DNA of 64,000 bases from Hydractinia symbiolongicarpus (taxonomy: Eukaryota; Cnidaria; Hydrozoa; Anthoathecata; Hydractiniidae). Positions 34,001 to 45,836 of this stretch are shown in pieces. Every line of letters starts with the position of its first letter. Within the stretch, counting starts at the first letter, position 1. The notes beneath the pieces are model-generated. The model saw nothing but the letters and a program-made list of their open reading frames with translations, searched no databases and was not told the origin of the DNA. The DNA lies in the NCBI RefSeq assembly GCF_029227915.1, contig NC_079882.1:8618001-8682000 (forward strand), in the 5' to 3' direction. Position numbers and translations under genes: made by a program.

Positions 34001-34684
34001 TAATACCGGCATCAAATCAGATGCATCAACAATTGAAACACCAAATTCAACCCAACTTAACAAACATGACAGTGTATCATTTTGGTATTGCCTGTCGCTT
34101 TGATTAGGGCTAGGCTGCTCTAACACATTTTTACATAAGGAAAGTATCAGAGAAATAAATTCATTCATAAGTTTCCGAGCCTTAATTTTCTGATTTGAAT
34201 TTAAATTTAACATCTTAAATTCAGTGGGCAAAGTATTCAATAATTCCAAAACAACAAATTTCGCGTCAAGTCCAACAGATTTAAAATAATTTTCAATGCT
34301 TTGAACGCATTGAAGGAGTGTAAAGCCTTCATCTGCCACTTGCATTATGAAGGCTGAATATGAAGAACAAAGTTTTGAAAGGACAATCTTGGAACCATTG
34401 CAGAATATTGCTAACAATTCTTGAAATTTTGTCTTTAACTTTGATAGCTCCTCATGATTAACGTCGTTTAAGTTGTGGGAAATTTTAAAATGTAGAATAA
34501 TAGCACCATAGTATTGCACTTCCACAGATTTTTGACTGTCTAAAAGTAACCATAACACTTGCCATCCTTCGGGAGATTTCTGCAATTGTAAGAGCCACTG
34601 GTGGGAAGCATTACGTTCTTCAGAGATTTCAGAATGATAAAACGTTTGTATTGCACGTTCGAGAGTCTCCTGTAATTGACTCAT
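31027..34684 (-). CDS. IPO13: Importin-13-like importin-beta family transport receptor
   Basis: Two coding exons: 33373-34684 (ATG at 34,684, donor CAG/GTTTGT) and 31027-32498 (acceptor TTTTTAG), joined in phase at a Gly/Asp codon, 927 aa. IPO13 in animals is about 960 aa. The N-terminal part matches the family in spacing and wording: ALHQFY-like TFYHSEISEERN, WLLQLQKSPEGWQVLW, QYYGAIILHFKIS, GSKIVLSKLCSSYSAFI, and near the exon end RCYRIDIQDTMLYV. The C-terminal exon continues as HEAT-type helical repeats (CGFEEVADAATSCI, CLDAAS-like CVLDAASVLIGMFG). IPO13 is a bidirectional Ran-dependent carrier importing cargo such as Mago-Y14 and UBC9 and exporting eIF1A. The 874-bp intron shows no other gene. 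IPO13 fits better than TNPO3; alignment would settle it. Confidence 0.85.
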
Positions 34685-35295
34685 TGTTTAGTCATATCTG
34701 AAAAAAAAAATATTCGTTGTGCATTAGAAAAAAAATGTTAAAACAAGTAATTAATTATAATCATGATTAAAAGGCTTTGTATTTTTAGCTGTGTGTGTAG
34801 ACCTAAGTTGGAAGTCTCTATTTTGGCAAGATCCAATAAAAAGGAAGCCAACAAAGCTAAGCATAAACCCACCAATAACTGCTCTCTTTTTTAAAAAAAA
34901 TATTTGATTTCTGACATTTAGTTTCTGTTCAGTCTGAGGTATTCTTATTTTTTCACTTGTTCAGCTTTACATTCATCCTATTTTGTTCTTATATTTTGAG
35001 CTTCTTTAGTTCATTTTAGAGTACAGTATACACATTTTGCTTTGCATAACAAGTTTCTCAAAATCACAACAACTGATTCTGCCTTGAAAGATGTATTTTT
35101 TGTATGCTTTTGTGTGTGTTTTTATGACTTTCATGAAATAATAATATTATTTTATTATTATTTCGGAAAGAGATCAGCAAATTTTCAGCCTTATCTCAGT
35201 CTTATTTTTCGGATTTATGTCAGACCAAAAAAATACAGCAGATAGATAGATAGATAGATGTGCATATTTTACATGGCTAACCTAACTAATATATA
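34685..35295. other. Intergenic upstream of IPO13, no gene
   Basis: AT-rich region that should contain the IPO13 promoter, which reads leftwards. A short GATA run (about 35,241-35,260) is the only patterned sequence. Confidence 0.45.
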
Positions 35296-35601
35296 CCCTG
35301 GATATACCCTGTCTATTATTTCCAGGAGGGGTCATGGCTTAGATGGAGAGTCCTAGAGTATTTAATGCTCATTTTGAGCTACGCAAACCCAATTAGGGCC
35401 TGCACTCTACTAGACAACTCCCGGCAACATCCAACGGCCCACACATGGAGCCATCTCCCCAATTTCCCTCACATGGCTTGGGTTAACCCGAGGCTATGGT
35501 AACATTCACTCGCCCCTGTTAAATCGCCATCAAAAGGATTTGAACCCCGGTCTCCCACACAGAGTCAAGAGCTATAGCCATTAATCTATGGCGCCACACA
35601 A
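35296..35601 (-). repeat. tRNA-derived SINE, family 1, copy 3 (near full length)
   Basis: On the minus strand: tRNA-like head with GGGGTTCAAATCC B box, body CATAGCCTCGGGTTAACC, GTGAGGGAAATTGGGGAG, GGGCCGTTGGATGTTGC, GTTGTCTAGTAGAG, AATGAGCATTAAATACTC, and the end GGAAATAATAGACAGGGTAT. This is the best reference copy in the window, about 300 bp. Confidence 0.72.
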
Positions 35602-35800
35602 GCACAAGAAAAAATACAGAAAAAACAATTAATAGCAGTAATTTGTTGTCCCAGGCAAGTTGAGTATGGAGGTCAACCCTAAATGGCCAAAAGGGTGCCA
35701 TTGTAATGACTCAAATATGTGGTGTTATAGACATTTGAGTCCTAAAAAAAGGGTTGGTAGGTTGGCAAACAAAAACTTAAAAACAAAAACATTGTTTATT

Positions 35801-36111
35801 CTGTAAAAAGAATATTAATCTCAGATAAATTGTCCATATTGTTAGCATAAAATTTTGTAACACCTGTTGGAAAGTGGTAAATTTAGGCCAAAATGTTCTA
35901 AAAATTATTATTTAGATGAATGTTTCCCACAATATTTATGGATTAAGTTAATAAAACATCTTATTTATGGTCTATTAAGGTAAAATATCTGAAATAAAAT
36001 AACTCAATTTTATTGCTGTCCAAAATTGTCCAAAGGGTTATTTTGGGAGTCCAAAATTTCTGCTAAAAATATATATGGAGAATTTATGTGAGATTAATAT
36101 TCTTTTTACAG
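35801..36111. mobile_element. MITE-like element with ~40-bp inverted repeats
   Basis: CTGTAAAAAGAATATTAATC at the left end is matched in inverse at the right end (GATTAATATTCTTTTTACAG), and the similarity continues through CTCACATAAATT. The ~230-bp interior is AT-rich and non-coding. Confidence 0.65.
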
Positions 36112-37464
36112 GATATAAAGGGTCTGCAAACAATGTTGAGTGGTGCGATACTGTTTTTTGGCCCTGGGAAAGAATTTACTTGCTCTGATCTAAAAATCTT
36201 GGGAAAAAATATGCCCGACCAACTGACCGACTCATTTTTGCAGAGTCTTTAGGACATGAACAAACATATTTTGATGGTGGCCTAAAACAGGCATGCACGG
36301 TGAAAGGGTTTTTAAGACTTGGAAGAGGGTCAAATAAGCCGCAAACGCCTCCATTTATAAGGGTGAGTTCGGGCAACTTTTTGAATAAAATTGGCAGTTG
36401 TCCTCCAAAACTGCCCGCACTTTCCGAAATCGCCAAACTAGCCCAGAGCATTCCTGAAATGCAATTTCTTGTAACATACCATGCAGCGACAGTTGGAAGT
36501 AGGCACTTGAAGAGAAAGGAGTTTTTAAAATTTATATATAAGTTATTTCTCTAGTAAATATTATCAAAAACCATCAAAAACAGTGCTTCAAGAACTTCGC
36601 TACCATAATAAGTTTATTTTAATTTTTATAGTTTTTTAGATCATTGGTGGTAAATCTTTGATTGTTTTTCTTTTTTTTCGGCATTGTTCGGGCCTATGCA
36701 GGTTTTTTTTGGCGAATACTTAATTTTTTTTCAAAACGCCAAACTCGCCCAAAAAACGCCCGCACTTTTTACAGCGTATGCAGCTTATTGGCACCCATCG
36801 TAGACTTGGTGAACTAACATGTATATATAATTGATGACACTGATTTATTAGTTTCACAGAAAAGTATTTCTCAGAATGGAAGTACTTTGAAACCCACCCT
36901 TCCCTTCTTCGCAGAAAAAGTTTGCAAAGTGTCGCAGCAAGTTTATTGTTGGCTGACCTTAGGGAAATATTGAAATTATCCACCCATCTCCGTTAGCATT
37001 GAGTGTCTACATTATGTAGTGCACAATTATACATACATAGCGTCAAGTCGTATAAATATCGCCAGGCTGGTAAGTTCGCCAGCTTCAAACTTTTCTGAAC
37101 CACAACTCCTTAACAAACCAAACTTCATATCTGGAGATTTTGTTGTGACCTGTGACAGTACGGCGACCCTGTAAGGTATTTTTGACTCTGTATATATTCC
37201 GACATGAAGCGGAACAGGCCAATTCTGCTAACTGTGCATTTTTACTACTTTTGAGAAGTTGCGCGACGATAAGTTCGCCAGGGATGTTTTTTTATTGTGA
37301 GGCCTTATATTTCACCTAAAAAGTGTTTATATTTTTAACATATTTTAGTCTGCTTTACTGCCATTCAAAACATTCTTATTGATAGCTATCATTATTTAAT
37401 CAGCTCCTGAAGTAATGAGAATTTTCGTGCGAAAATTACTAAAATTTCAGATTTTTTATGGTTA

Positions 37465-40400
37465 CTACAAAGCCTTTTCCACTCTAGTTTTAAAAACTGA
37501 CAGTACAGGTGGCAGTAGAGTTGACGATGCAGTTGGCGGTACAGTTGACGAAGGCTTAAAAGTAGATGGCATTAAACGTTTTAAATTTATGGCCAGTGGG
37601 TTGAACGGGTATATGCCACATGACCGAAATGATGAAAGGATGCGAGCGTAGCTAAAGGTTTCCTCGTACGCCAGCTTAAAAACAGCAGAAAATTCAGTTT
37701 TGAAAATCGTAACATTTCTCGTGACGCCCAACCTTGCAATCTGAATCTTGTCAGCAATTCTACTGAAATATGTCTTGAGTGGACCTGAAGCACATGATTT
37801 GTGTGAGGGGGGAGGCAATACAAGATACAGTACTGTGAAAAGGTTTGTTAACATCGTGTTCGTGTAACGAGCGTGGTGCACACGAACCACGATAAAATCG
37901 TGGTCTTCGTGTATAACAAATATTCAAACATTCTATCGTGGCCACCACGCTAATATAATTATCTCCACGAAGGATCGTGTGTCCCACGATCTTTTTCGCG
38001 AGCTCCACGATTTATATAGATTTAATTTTTTTTCTTTTCAAAAGCGTCGGTAATTTGTTTTATTGAGTTTAACGAACGGACGCAATTAAATGTTTTGTAC
38101 GAAATGTTATTTTGTAAAGAAAAGTTAAATTTGTCTGACCATAATTTAATTTCAGTTTTTAAAACTTTAATAACGCCCGTCTCAAACACATCTCATTGTT
38201 TTGCCGATATTTTTTTGCCAAAAGAACTCTGTTCAAGAAAACGTTGAACCGAAAATATATGCAAAATATTTAACAGTCATTAAATTAAAGTAGATTTTAA
38301 AAGCGTATTTGGTCATCGAGTTTTTCTTTCTTTTATGTCTTATCTATTTTGCCGATATATCTTTCTCTAATTTTGTCGGCGTCTTTAAAAGTCAGCTGAG
38401 CAATTAGTTTCTCTTTGAAAAAAAAAGTTAAATATGGATGCTCTGTTTGGCGAAACCATTTATACAATTTACAAATCAAGACATGGTGCTTCCAATATAT
38501 TTCAGACAGCGAATAATAAATCTTAAACAAAAAAGAATGACCTATTATTCAATAACAGAAGCTACGTAAACTTTTTATCAACGTAAAATTAGACACATTA
38601 TTTCTTAATAAAAATTTGTTTATAAGAACATGCTCAGCCTAAAATCCCGCGCAATATGAGTCTAAAATTTATGAAAGAAATATTATTTTCAAACATTTTT
38701 TTAATGATCAAAAGGTCATTTTTGTCTATTTTATTTGTACAGAAAATGCTTCGAAACTTCACATCATTAATAATTAATTATTCAATAACAGAAGCCACGT
38801 GGACTTTTTATGAACGTAAAACCTGATGCAGGTATTTTGTTGTTATAAAAAAATAGTTCATAAGAACGTGATCAGCAGTTCAATGCGACTTTATTTCTGA
38901 ATCTATTATTTTACTTTTTACGAACAGATTTTTAATAGTATAATTTTAACAATCTATTTAAAAATTTTAATATTTTGGAAGAAAACAAATAAGGAAATTT
39001 AAGGCTGAGAAAGGGTTACGAAAAAACTCTTATAAAAAACTTTAAAAAAATCAACTCGCTCCCTGGCGTGGAAAAAGAAAGTGTAAAAAAAATACTAACC
39101 TCGCTCTTTTAAAAAAAATGTATAATAACCAGAAATCGCCAGATAATATTAGACCTGTTTCACCAAGTAATAAAGCGTTAGCGACAGTAAGGCATATATG
39201 TTTAAAAACCGTAAGAACAAGTATCTTGACTTTCATATTTTTTGAAGCGCAACCATGGGAAAAGAAGTGGATATTCTGCGTAAAAACTTCCGTATTGTTA
39301 TAAGAACGTATAGTCGTATAAATTTTTTTTCATTTGACCTTAAAATTTAAATTCATGAAATAAAGTCGCTTGATTGTATATACCATGCTTGTGACGATGA
39401 GTAACACTAAAATGAAACAACCTTTATAACATTTATTTAGAACAGAGATGCGTTTTTTAAAAAAAAATAGAAATAAATTTGTGAAAGAATTATTTAAAAT
39501 TTTACAGTTTTATTTAATACCCTATGGACGGCGCTTGATTCACGAAGGATTAAAATCTTTTATATAGCTAGCCTTATAACAACGAATTAAAACAAAAAAA
39601 TGTTAATTTATTTTTTTGCCGTCGGTTTTTAATTTAATTGATAAACTAATACGGTCTTTGTTGTTTTACAATAGAAGTTATCTATCGTGGAAGCCACGAT
39701 GTAATATTTAATTTTCGTTCGTGTAGTCCACGAAACATGATCGTGAGGTCCACGATTTTTAAAAAAATACGTATCGTGGGCTATCGTGGTTCGTGCGTAA
39801 CATGAAATAAACACGAACCACGATGTTAACAAACCTTTTCACAGTACTGTAACTTGGTTCTCCCTAGCAGCATCTATTAAATTGAGGTCAGGAGAACAGG
39901 TCTTCGTCCATATATCCATTGTCGGATTTGCCATATAGAGCATCAGTGGGGCCATTGGCAGAGTAGTTTCCGCTTGGAAAAGACTTCTCATAAATAATTA
40001 CAGGTGGAACCATCAGTCCGCCTGGAGAAACACAGCAATTAACAGTGACGTGTTCCCGCAACCCTTTACCTTGCGAATACGCATGTTTCTGGCTTCGATC
40101 AATGACAACCTTTCCCTTCCTCAACTCTAAATTCATCCCCGATTCATCTACATTAAATATTGTTCCAGGCTTGTCCATTAAATTCTCACTTTTCAAAAGG
40201 TTTCCCAAAGTCAAAAAGTGTCTGTTTATAACAACAGGATTTGCCATCCTCACCCTTCCTCTGTCCAGCAAATCTGGTTTTCTGACATGTATTTGATGTA
40301 CGCCACCAAGCTTTTTTCCTCATCTGCCGTTAGCTCAGTTTGCCGTCCTGATTTTAAAGGATGGACTTTGTCCGATAACGTTTTTCGTGGGATATCAAAA

Positions 40401-40496
40401 ACTCTTGACGCCTCAGAAATTGACATGCCGTCATCTAACACTGCACTCACAGCATTCACCATCTCTTCTTCAGACCATTTCATATACTTTGGAGCC
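37465..40496 (-). pseudogene. Pogo-like transposase remnant (HTH + DDE_1), interrupted
   Basis: Read right to left: an N-terminal psq/CENP-B-type helix-turn-helix (MAPKYMKWSEEEMVNAVSAV, SISEASRVFDIPRKTLSDKV) at about 40,250-40,496; after a deletion and frameshift, the DDE core LDRGRVRMANPVV, IFNVDESGMNLE (first catalytic Asp present) and VTVNCCVSPGG at 39,888-40,271; another deletion, then the nested insertion; then CLPPHTNHVLQ, GPLKTYFSRIADKIQ and FRSCGIYPFNPLAI at 37,465-37,825. The linker after the HTH, the block with the second Asp (LILDGH in relatives) and the PLDV block with the third acidic residue are deleted, so no active enzyme can be made. Confidence 0.8.
37828..39849. mobile_element. 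Nested 2-kb mariner-type non-autonomous transposon
   Basis: Ends are CAGTACTGTGAAAAGG and its inverse, both flanked by TA (37826-37827 and 39850-39851). CAGT/ACTG termini and TA duplication fit Tc1/mariner. Joining the flanks over one TA restores the host transposase reading REN-QV-ILYCLPP, which shows exact insertion. Both ends carry a series of ATCGTGG/CCACGAT motifs over about 150 bp. An internal direct repeat is present at about 38,545 and 38,778 (CAATAACAGAAGC(T/C)ACGT...). No coding capacity. Confidence 0.78.
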
Positions 40497-41127
40497 ATGT
40501 CTAAAAATTGGCAGACAATAATATACAAATACAAATTTTTAAAAAAATAATAATTTAGTAAAAAAAATTATACCACACCAATATTGTACTTCTTTTTTCT
40601 CTTTCGTAGACACGTCCGCATAAGTTTTATAGAAGAACAAAAAGAAGACAGAAGAACAAATTTGCCGCGAAATAGATTTTCGAATATTCTACTTACCGAA
40701 ATCGTTCGATTATATATATATAAACCATCTTATTGGTCAATCTCGCTTGGTCAATTACAATCACGCGTGGTACTTTAAAGTTCGCCACCCACAAAAAATT
40801 GCTAATAATGATTTAAATACACCATGGAGCTCACGAGAACATGAAATAAGTCTATTATTTATGGAATATGTCGATTTTTAGTCAGAATTTACATAAAAAC
40901 GATATGGCGAACTTACACGTCATATGGCGAACTTATAAGTCAGAGGTTAGCGTTGTACTTTATAAAATGGGCGGAGGGCGGTTTAGGCGGGGAGTAAAAA
41001 TAAGACTTAATTGGCGCACGATGAATTTTGCTTTCGATTCAAACAAGAACCGGAGCCGTAATGATGAGGCATGGATTACTATGGTAGGTTTTCTGAAATT
41101 CTGGCGAACTTATACGACTTGACGCTA

Positions 41128-42013
41128 CACTCTCGTCTGACTTACACAGAAGTAGGTAAGTTGGATACATGAAAAGTTGAATTAAAGTCTGGGGAAATAT
41201 GGTGGCTGAACTGGAGTAGGCTTAGCTGGGTAGCTAGCTAGCTTATACAGCACCAATCAGTGTAACGGAGTACTCTAACGGCAACGGACAAAATTTAACC
41301 CAAATTGCGTGTATCCGCACGGCACGCAGATTTTATTTTTCTCCATTTTCTATTAATTGTCCTGTCAAACAAACTGTAAAAAAAGGAAGAAAGGAAAAAT
41401 ATCACGCCAACAGCCACGGTTGCCATTTTTAAAGACACATTCACGGGACCGACATGCCACCGACCCGCGGTACACGAAATAAATACGCGGGATGACTCAG
41501 ATTTGTATTTTGATGTGTTGTCTAGAGCCAGTCTTTCAGAATAAAACATAAATCCAAAGGGCCAGTTGAAACAAATTATATTCAGCAACAAGTGTAAGTT
41601 TAAACCGGAAATTATAGAAAAACAGGTAAGAAAATTTTAAGGATTCATTTCTTTTTTAAAAACTGGCCTGTACTTTTTTAAATAACTTGTATTTCCTGTT
41701 AATAATGTGCAAATTGTCCTTCTTATGAAGCCATCATAACTGTTTTTGTTTAAGGTCGAATATAATATTATTGCCAGCAAAAAATACCTTATACCCTCTC
41801 AACATTTTATACCTGCAATGTGTACGGCCTCAAGCACACAAAGCTTGTGCTCGTGATGGTATCCTTAGTGGTTACAACAACCAAAACTCAAGCAATAAAA
41901 ATTTTAAGCATGTTAACCGAGAACAGAGCTTAAAGTAAAGTTGTCTGCCTAATAGTTTTTAAATTTTAGCTACATTCGCTGTGTAGACTTAGGCCATAAA
42001 AAGTGTGTCTGTT
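41128..42013. other. Upstream of SAR1; possible 5' non-coding exon
   Basis: No coding gene. AGAAAAACAG followed by GTAAGAAA at about 41,625 is a good splice donor and could end a 5' UTR exon of SAR1, whose first coding exon starts behind an acceptor at 44,086. This is inference. Confidence 0.3.
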
Positions 42014-42015
42014 TA

Positions 42016-42496
42016 GGCGGATGTCACAAATATTTGGTGTTAGAGTCACCCGACCTACCCTATTTTTTGATCAAAATTTTTGACATACTGAGTCAAAAAA
42101 GCCGAAATGACAAAAAATATTATAAGCTGGTTGTCTCCAGCCATTAACGTGCACCATCAAACCGCCGATATTTAATGATAACTGGGGCACCTCGTTTAAA
42201 CTTTTCGCGCACCGTTTTTAACTAGTTCTCAGGAACCTTTTTGCATTTTAAAGTGAAGCGAAGTATTGTGCTTCGCTTTAAATTGCAAAAAGGTTCCTGA
42301 GAACTATTTGAAAACGGTGCGCAGAAACTCCGTTTAAACAAGGTGCCCAAGCTATCATTAAATATCGGCGGTTTGACGGTGCGTGTTGATGGTTGGATGG
42401 TTGGATACAATTTTTCGGATTTCCGAGTTGCCGACCGACCGACCGACTCTATTTTTGGTGCTCTGACTCTAACACCAGATATTTGTGACGTCCGCC
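42016..42496. mobile_element. Foldback element, near-complete 481-bp palindrome
   Basis: The two halves are inverse copies along almost their whole length: GGCGGATGTCACAAATAT at the left against ATATTTGTGACGTCCGCC at the right. The centre near 42,255-42,275 is GCGAAGTATTGTGCTTCGC. A TTA trinucleotide flanks both sides (42013-42015 and 42497-42499), as left by PIF/Harbinger-type insertion. No coding capacity. Confidence 0.75.
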
Positions 42497-42499
42497 TTA

Positions 42500-44086
42500 A
42501 TGTTTTAACAAAATTCAAATGTTAAAAATCCTACATTCATTTAACAATTTAAAAAAGACATACTTTTTAGTTATAGCACTGCACCAATAGAAAATTAGTT
42601 AGAAAAAACACAGAATTTAAGTTGTGTGGGTCTAACATGCTTTTTCTAGTTGCAGGAATTTTTATTAAGCTACGACATTGAGTCTTGTATTCTATTGTTC
42701 CAGAACAAAACCTTGACAAAAATCATAATGGCAAACGTACTAAAAATGGTACCACAAACAAACCTTATCAAAAGTTCATTGGAATAGAGTTTTTTAAGAA
42801 GCTGTGCAATTTTCTCCATAAATAATGGTTAATAAAGTAACACAACTCTGTTTATTTTGGTGGTTGTCCTTTTTTTGTGGAATATTTCAGCAAAGTTAAA
42901 AAGTGCAGGATCTTTTAAAAGAAAGCTGGAAATTTTGTTCCGAAAGTCACAAACTTGCCCTTATAAATGTTGTCGTTTGTGGCTTATTGGCACTCTTGTG
43001 TTAAAGACATTAAGAAATATAGCCCACTTAGTGGCTATAAAGAAGAAGAAAACAATGCACTATAAATTCTACCATTGCATATTGTATCAAAAAGAGGTCT
43101 ATGATGATAAAATACTTCTCTCCCTCCCAGCAGGCAACCAGTAGGACCTGCTCTTGGTTCTATTGAGTATTATTTTATTGAGTGCTTAACGTTTAGCATG
43201 AGAATAGGATTTATGTCTTAGGCAGTTGTCTAGTTGTGTGGCTGTTGTGCTTCTATCCTTGCGTAGCTCAAATAGGAGCTTGAAGTGCACTAGGACCCTC
43301 TTTAAGAGACTCTCGTTGATAATAGTACTTGAAAGCCTTTCCTGTGGAAATAATAATAATGATAATAATAAAGGTGTCATCATTTGTGGTTGTGTATCTT
43401 TTGGTTGTTCAGTTAATTTTCTTTTTTAACTTAAATAGGATCTACTGTTACCGTTATTTCTGTTATTTCTGTGACATTTTTTTGGAATCTTTCTCACTGA
43501 AACAAACCAATTCTAAAGCCATGCATTTAATTTAAGGCCAAGTAGAAACTGATTAGGAAGAAGGTTTGTTTACCCTGACCCATAAGAGCAGCTTATTCCC
43601 TGCATACCTACTTGTTATTGATGTAACACATAGGAATATATCCATAACAATGCACGAAGAAATACACAAACTTTGGAACTCAGTGAAATAGCTCTGTACA
43701 TTGGTGAAGCGTTTGGCATACAGCCTTGAATTCCAATGTATTGTTAGTGGGTCAACAGGGTTATGAAAATTTTTAATGTTTTAATGTTTTAATGATTTAA
43801 TGTTTTTACTTGTTTCGTGCTAAAAGATTAGTAAAAATATCTAGCTATTCTTCATTTTATTTACAGATTGTGCTTATGTTTTGCGTTTAAGTTGATATTT
43901 ATAGTCTGAACCTCATCACTAACTTTATTGCTATGTCCCTCATTTCTAACATTGTCAAGTTTCCATTATACCCAATGTCCATCCCAGAATAAGTAAGGTT
44001 GATGTAAGTCATACAAAATTAATTAAAATCCTTATTAGCCCTTTTTCCAATTAAATATGTGACTACATTTAAGTTTATCATTTTAG
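42500..44086. other. Intergenic or 5' intron of SAR1
   Basis: AT-rich; no supported exon, and open frames are short and unrelated to known proteins. Confidence 0.45.
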
Positions 44087-44091
44087 GCAAA

Positions 44092-45406
44092 ATGTGGCTT
44101 TGGGATTATTTCACCGGTGCACTAAAATACTTAGGTGAGTATGTAATATTTTGTTTTCTAAGTGATTATACATTCATTACCCCGGATTTCACTTTTTATG
44201 CATTTGTTTTTTGTAGGTTTGATGGGGAAATCTGGCAAACTGGTTTTCCTTGGCTTAGATAATGCTGGAAAAACCACATTATTACACATGTTAAAAGATA
44301 ATAGAATGGGTCAACATGTTCCAACACTCCATCCAAGTATGTAGATATTTTACTACCATTAAAACTGCTTTTTTAATAATTAAAATTCTACTGTATAGTT
44401 CTTTTTGTACACTTTTTGTGAGTTCCAGCCCTCATACAAAATGTATAAATAGTTTCATGATTGTTATAGCTACTGAAGAGTTAACCATGGGTGGGATGAA
44501 GTTCACAACATTTGATCTGGGTGGTCACAAGCAAGGTATGTCAAACGGCTTTAATTCTTTTAAGTATATTTAACTCGAAGTTGCTTGTCTAATAGTATAT
44601 CTAATCCATGTTTTTTTAGCAAGGAGAGTTTGGAAAACGTATTTTCCAGCTGTCGATGGAATCGTGTTTATAATAGATGTTGCAGATACATCTAGATTTC
44701 CAGAATCAAAGGTTGAATTCGATGTAAGTAATTTTGTCTTTCTGATGTAAGCATCCAGTTAAAATATTTTTTCTGAAGACTGAATTAAGAAGATAACATA
44801 GTGTGAAGTAAATCTATATCTATATGAAAACGAAGTGTGACGTAAATGCCTCTATTTTACGTTTCTATAGAGTTTACTAGCAGACGAACAGCTCGCTACA
44901 GCACCTATACTGATATTAGGAAATAAAATAGACAGAGCGGAAGCTGTCAGCGAAGATTATATTCGTCAATATTTCGGACTCTATGGCTTGACATCTGGAA
45001 CAGTAAGTCAACTTTGTAATGTAGAAATAAACTTGTTTTTTTTGTGTAGAAACTATTTAATTTATCTCGTTTTTAGAATGCAACTTCAAAAGATATAAAC
45101 TCTAGACCAATCGAACTATTTATGGTGTCTGTACTAAAAAGACAAGGATATGGAGAAGGTATTTTGAATGTTTCTTTTTATGCTTCATAATTTCAACTCC
45201 AGGTTGATATATCCCTCCACCTGTGAGGCTTAAGTGTAGTCCCGCACACTAATGCCCCCTTTTCTCACAAAGACACACTACTCCCAACCATACAGGAAAA
45301 GCTACGAATTTAACAACAACAACAATTTTATATCAGCTATGTACACATCTTAATTTGTTCTTTTTTTTCTGTAGGTTTTCGTTGGCTGTCCAATTTCATC
45401 AATTGA
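44092..45406 (+). CDS. SAR1: SAR1 small GTPase (COPII coat initiator)
   Basis: Seven coding exons in phase: 44092-44134, 44217-44336, 44470-44535, 44620-44723, 44871-45002, 45077-45158 and 45375-45406, giving 192 aa. Motifs: P-loop [14 protein letters not shown], switch I VPTLHPTTEELT, switch [17 protein letters not shown], specificity motif NKID, then [18 protein letters not shown], which is diagnostic of SAR1 rather than ARF. No N-myristoylation Gly is present; the N-terminus [15 protein letters not shown] is the hydrophobic amphipathic helix used for ER membrane insertion. SAR1-GTP recruits Sec23/24 and Sec13/31 at ER exit sites. The protein is slightly shorter than the usual 198 aa, the difference lying mostly at the N-terminus. 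The ATG sits five bases after an acceptor, so a 5' UTR exon must exist upstream. Confidence 0.95.
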
Positions 45407-45822
45407 CAAAAGCTAAAACATCTTTTGCAATCATTTAGAGATTTTATACAGTTTTGTATGTTAGGCATGAACGAATTGTTATGTGGTTGAAATTCGTAAA
45501 GAAGAAATCTGGTGGTATTATCACATATTAGCAGGACTGGGGGATGGTATTGACATGGTTAAAATGCGCAGTTGAATTCAAAGCTAATATAAAATTAGTT
45601 TTTCTTATGTTTTTACAATATTTTTATAGCGTCAATTTTCAGTGTGTTTGCCCTCCTTTCAGTATGACATATGATATTCATTTTAAGGAGTGTCAGTTAA
45701 TCGTCATTTCTCTGCAAAATCTGAACCATACAAGTCCCGTTTTATTTTATTATATAAAAATTGCGTCTTTTGTTTCAGGTGCTTAATGAAGTTTTCACAG
45801 GGTTTCATGGTGAATGTGTGAT

Positions 45823-45836
45823 AATAAATTAATAAA
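45823..45836 (+). terminator. Polyadenylation signals of SAR1
   Basis: Two AATAAA hexamers (45823-45828 and 45831-45836) about 420 bp after the stop codon; nothing else in the 3' region suggests an earlier end. Confidence 0.4.

Larger units (their letters stand above)
37040..41125 (-). mobile_element. Pogo-like DNA transposon, defective, carrying a nested element
   Basis: Inverted ends begin GCGTCAAGTCGTATAA and are flanked by TA on both sides (37038-37039 and 41126-41127). Just inside, TAAGTTCGCCA motifs recur at both ends (37,071; 37,270; 40,778; 40,905; 40,925; 41,102), the probable transposase-binding repeats. The interior carries a broken pogo-type transposase on the minus strand, split by the second element at 37,828-39,849. 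Without the insertion the element is about 2.06 kb. Confidence 0.82.

Noticed and set aside
41295-41591. 98-aa minus-strand ORF with a hydrophobic stretch
   Set aside because: No family features; overlaps the probable SAR1 5' UTR region on the opposite strand.
42222-42518. 98-aa ORF across the foldback element
   Set aside because: Produced by the palindrome; no similarity to known proteins.
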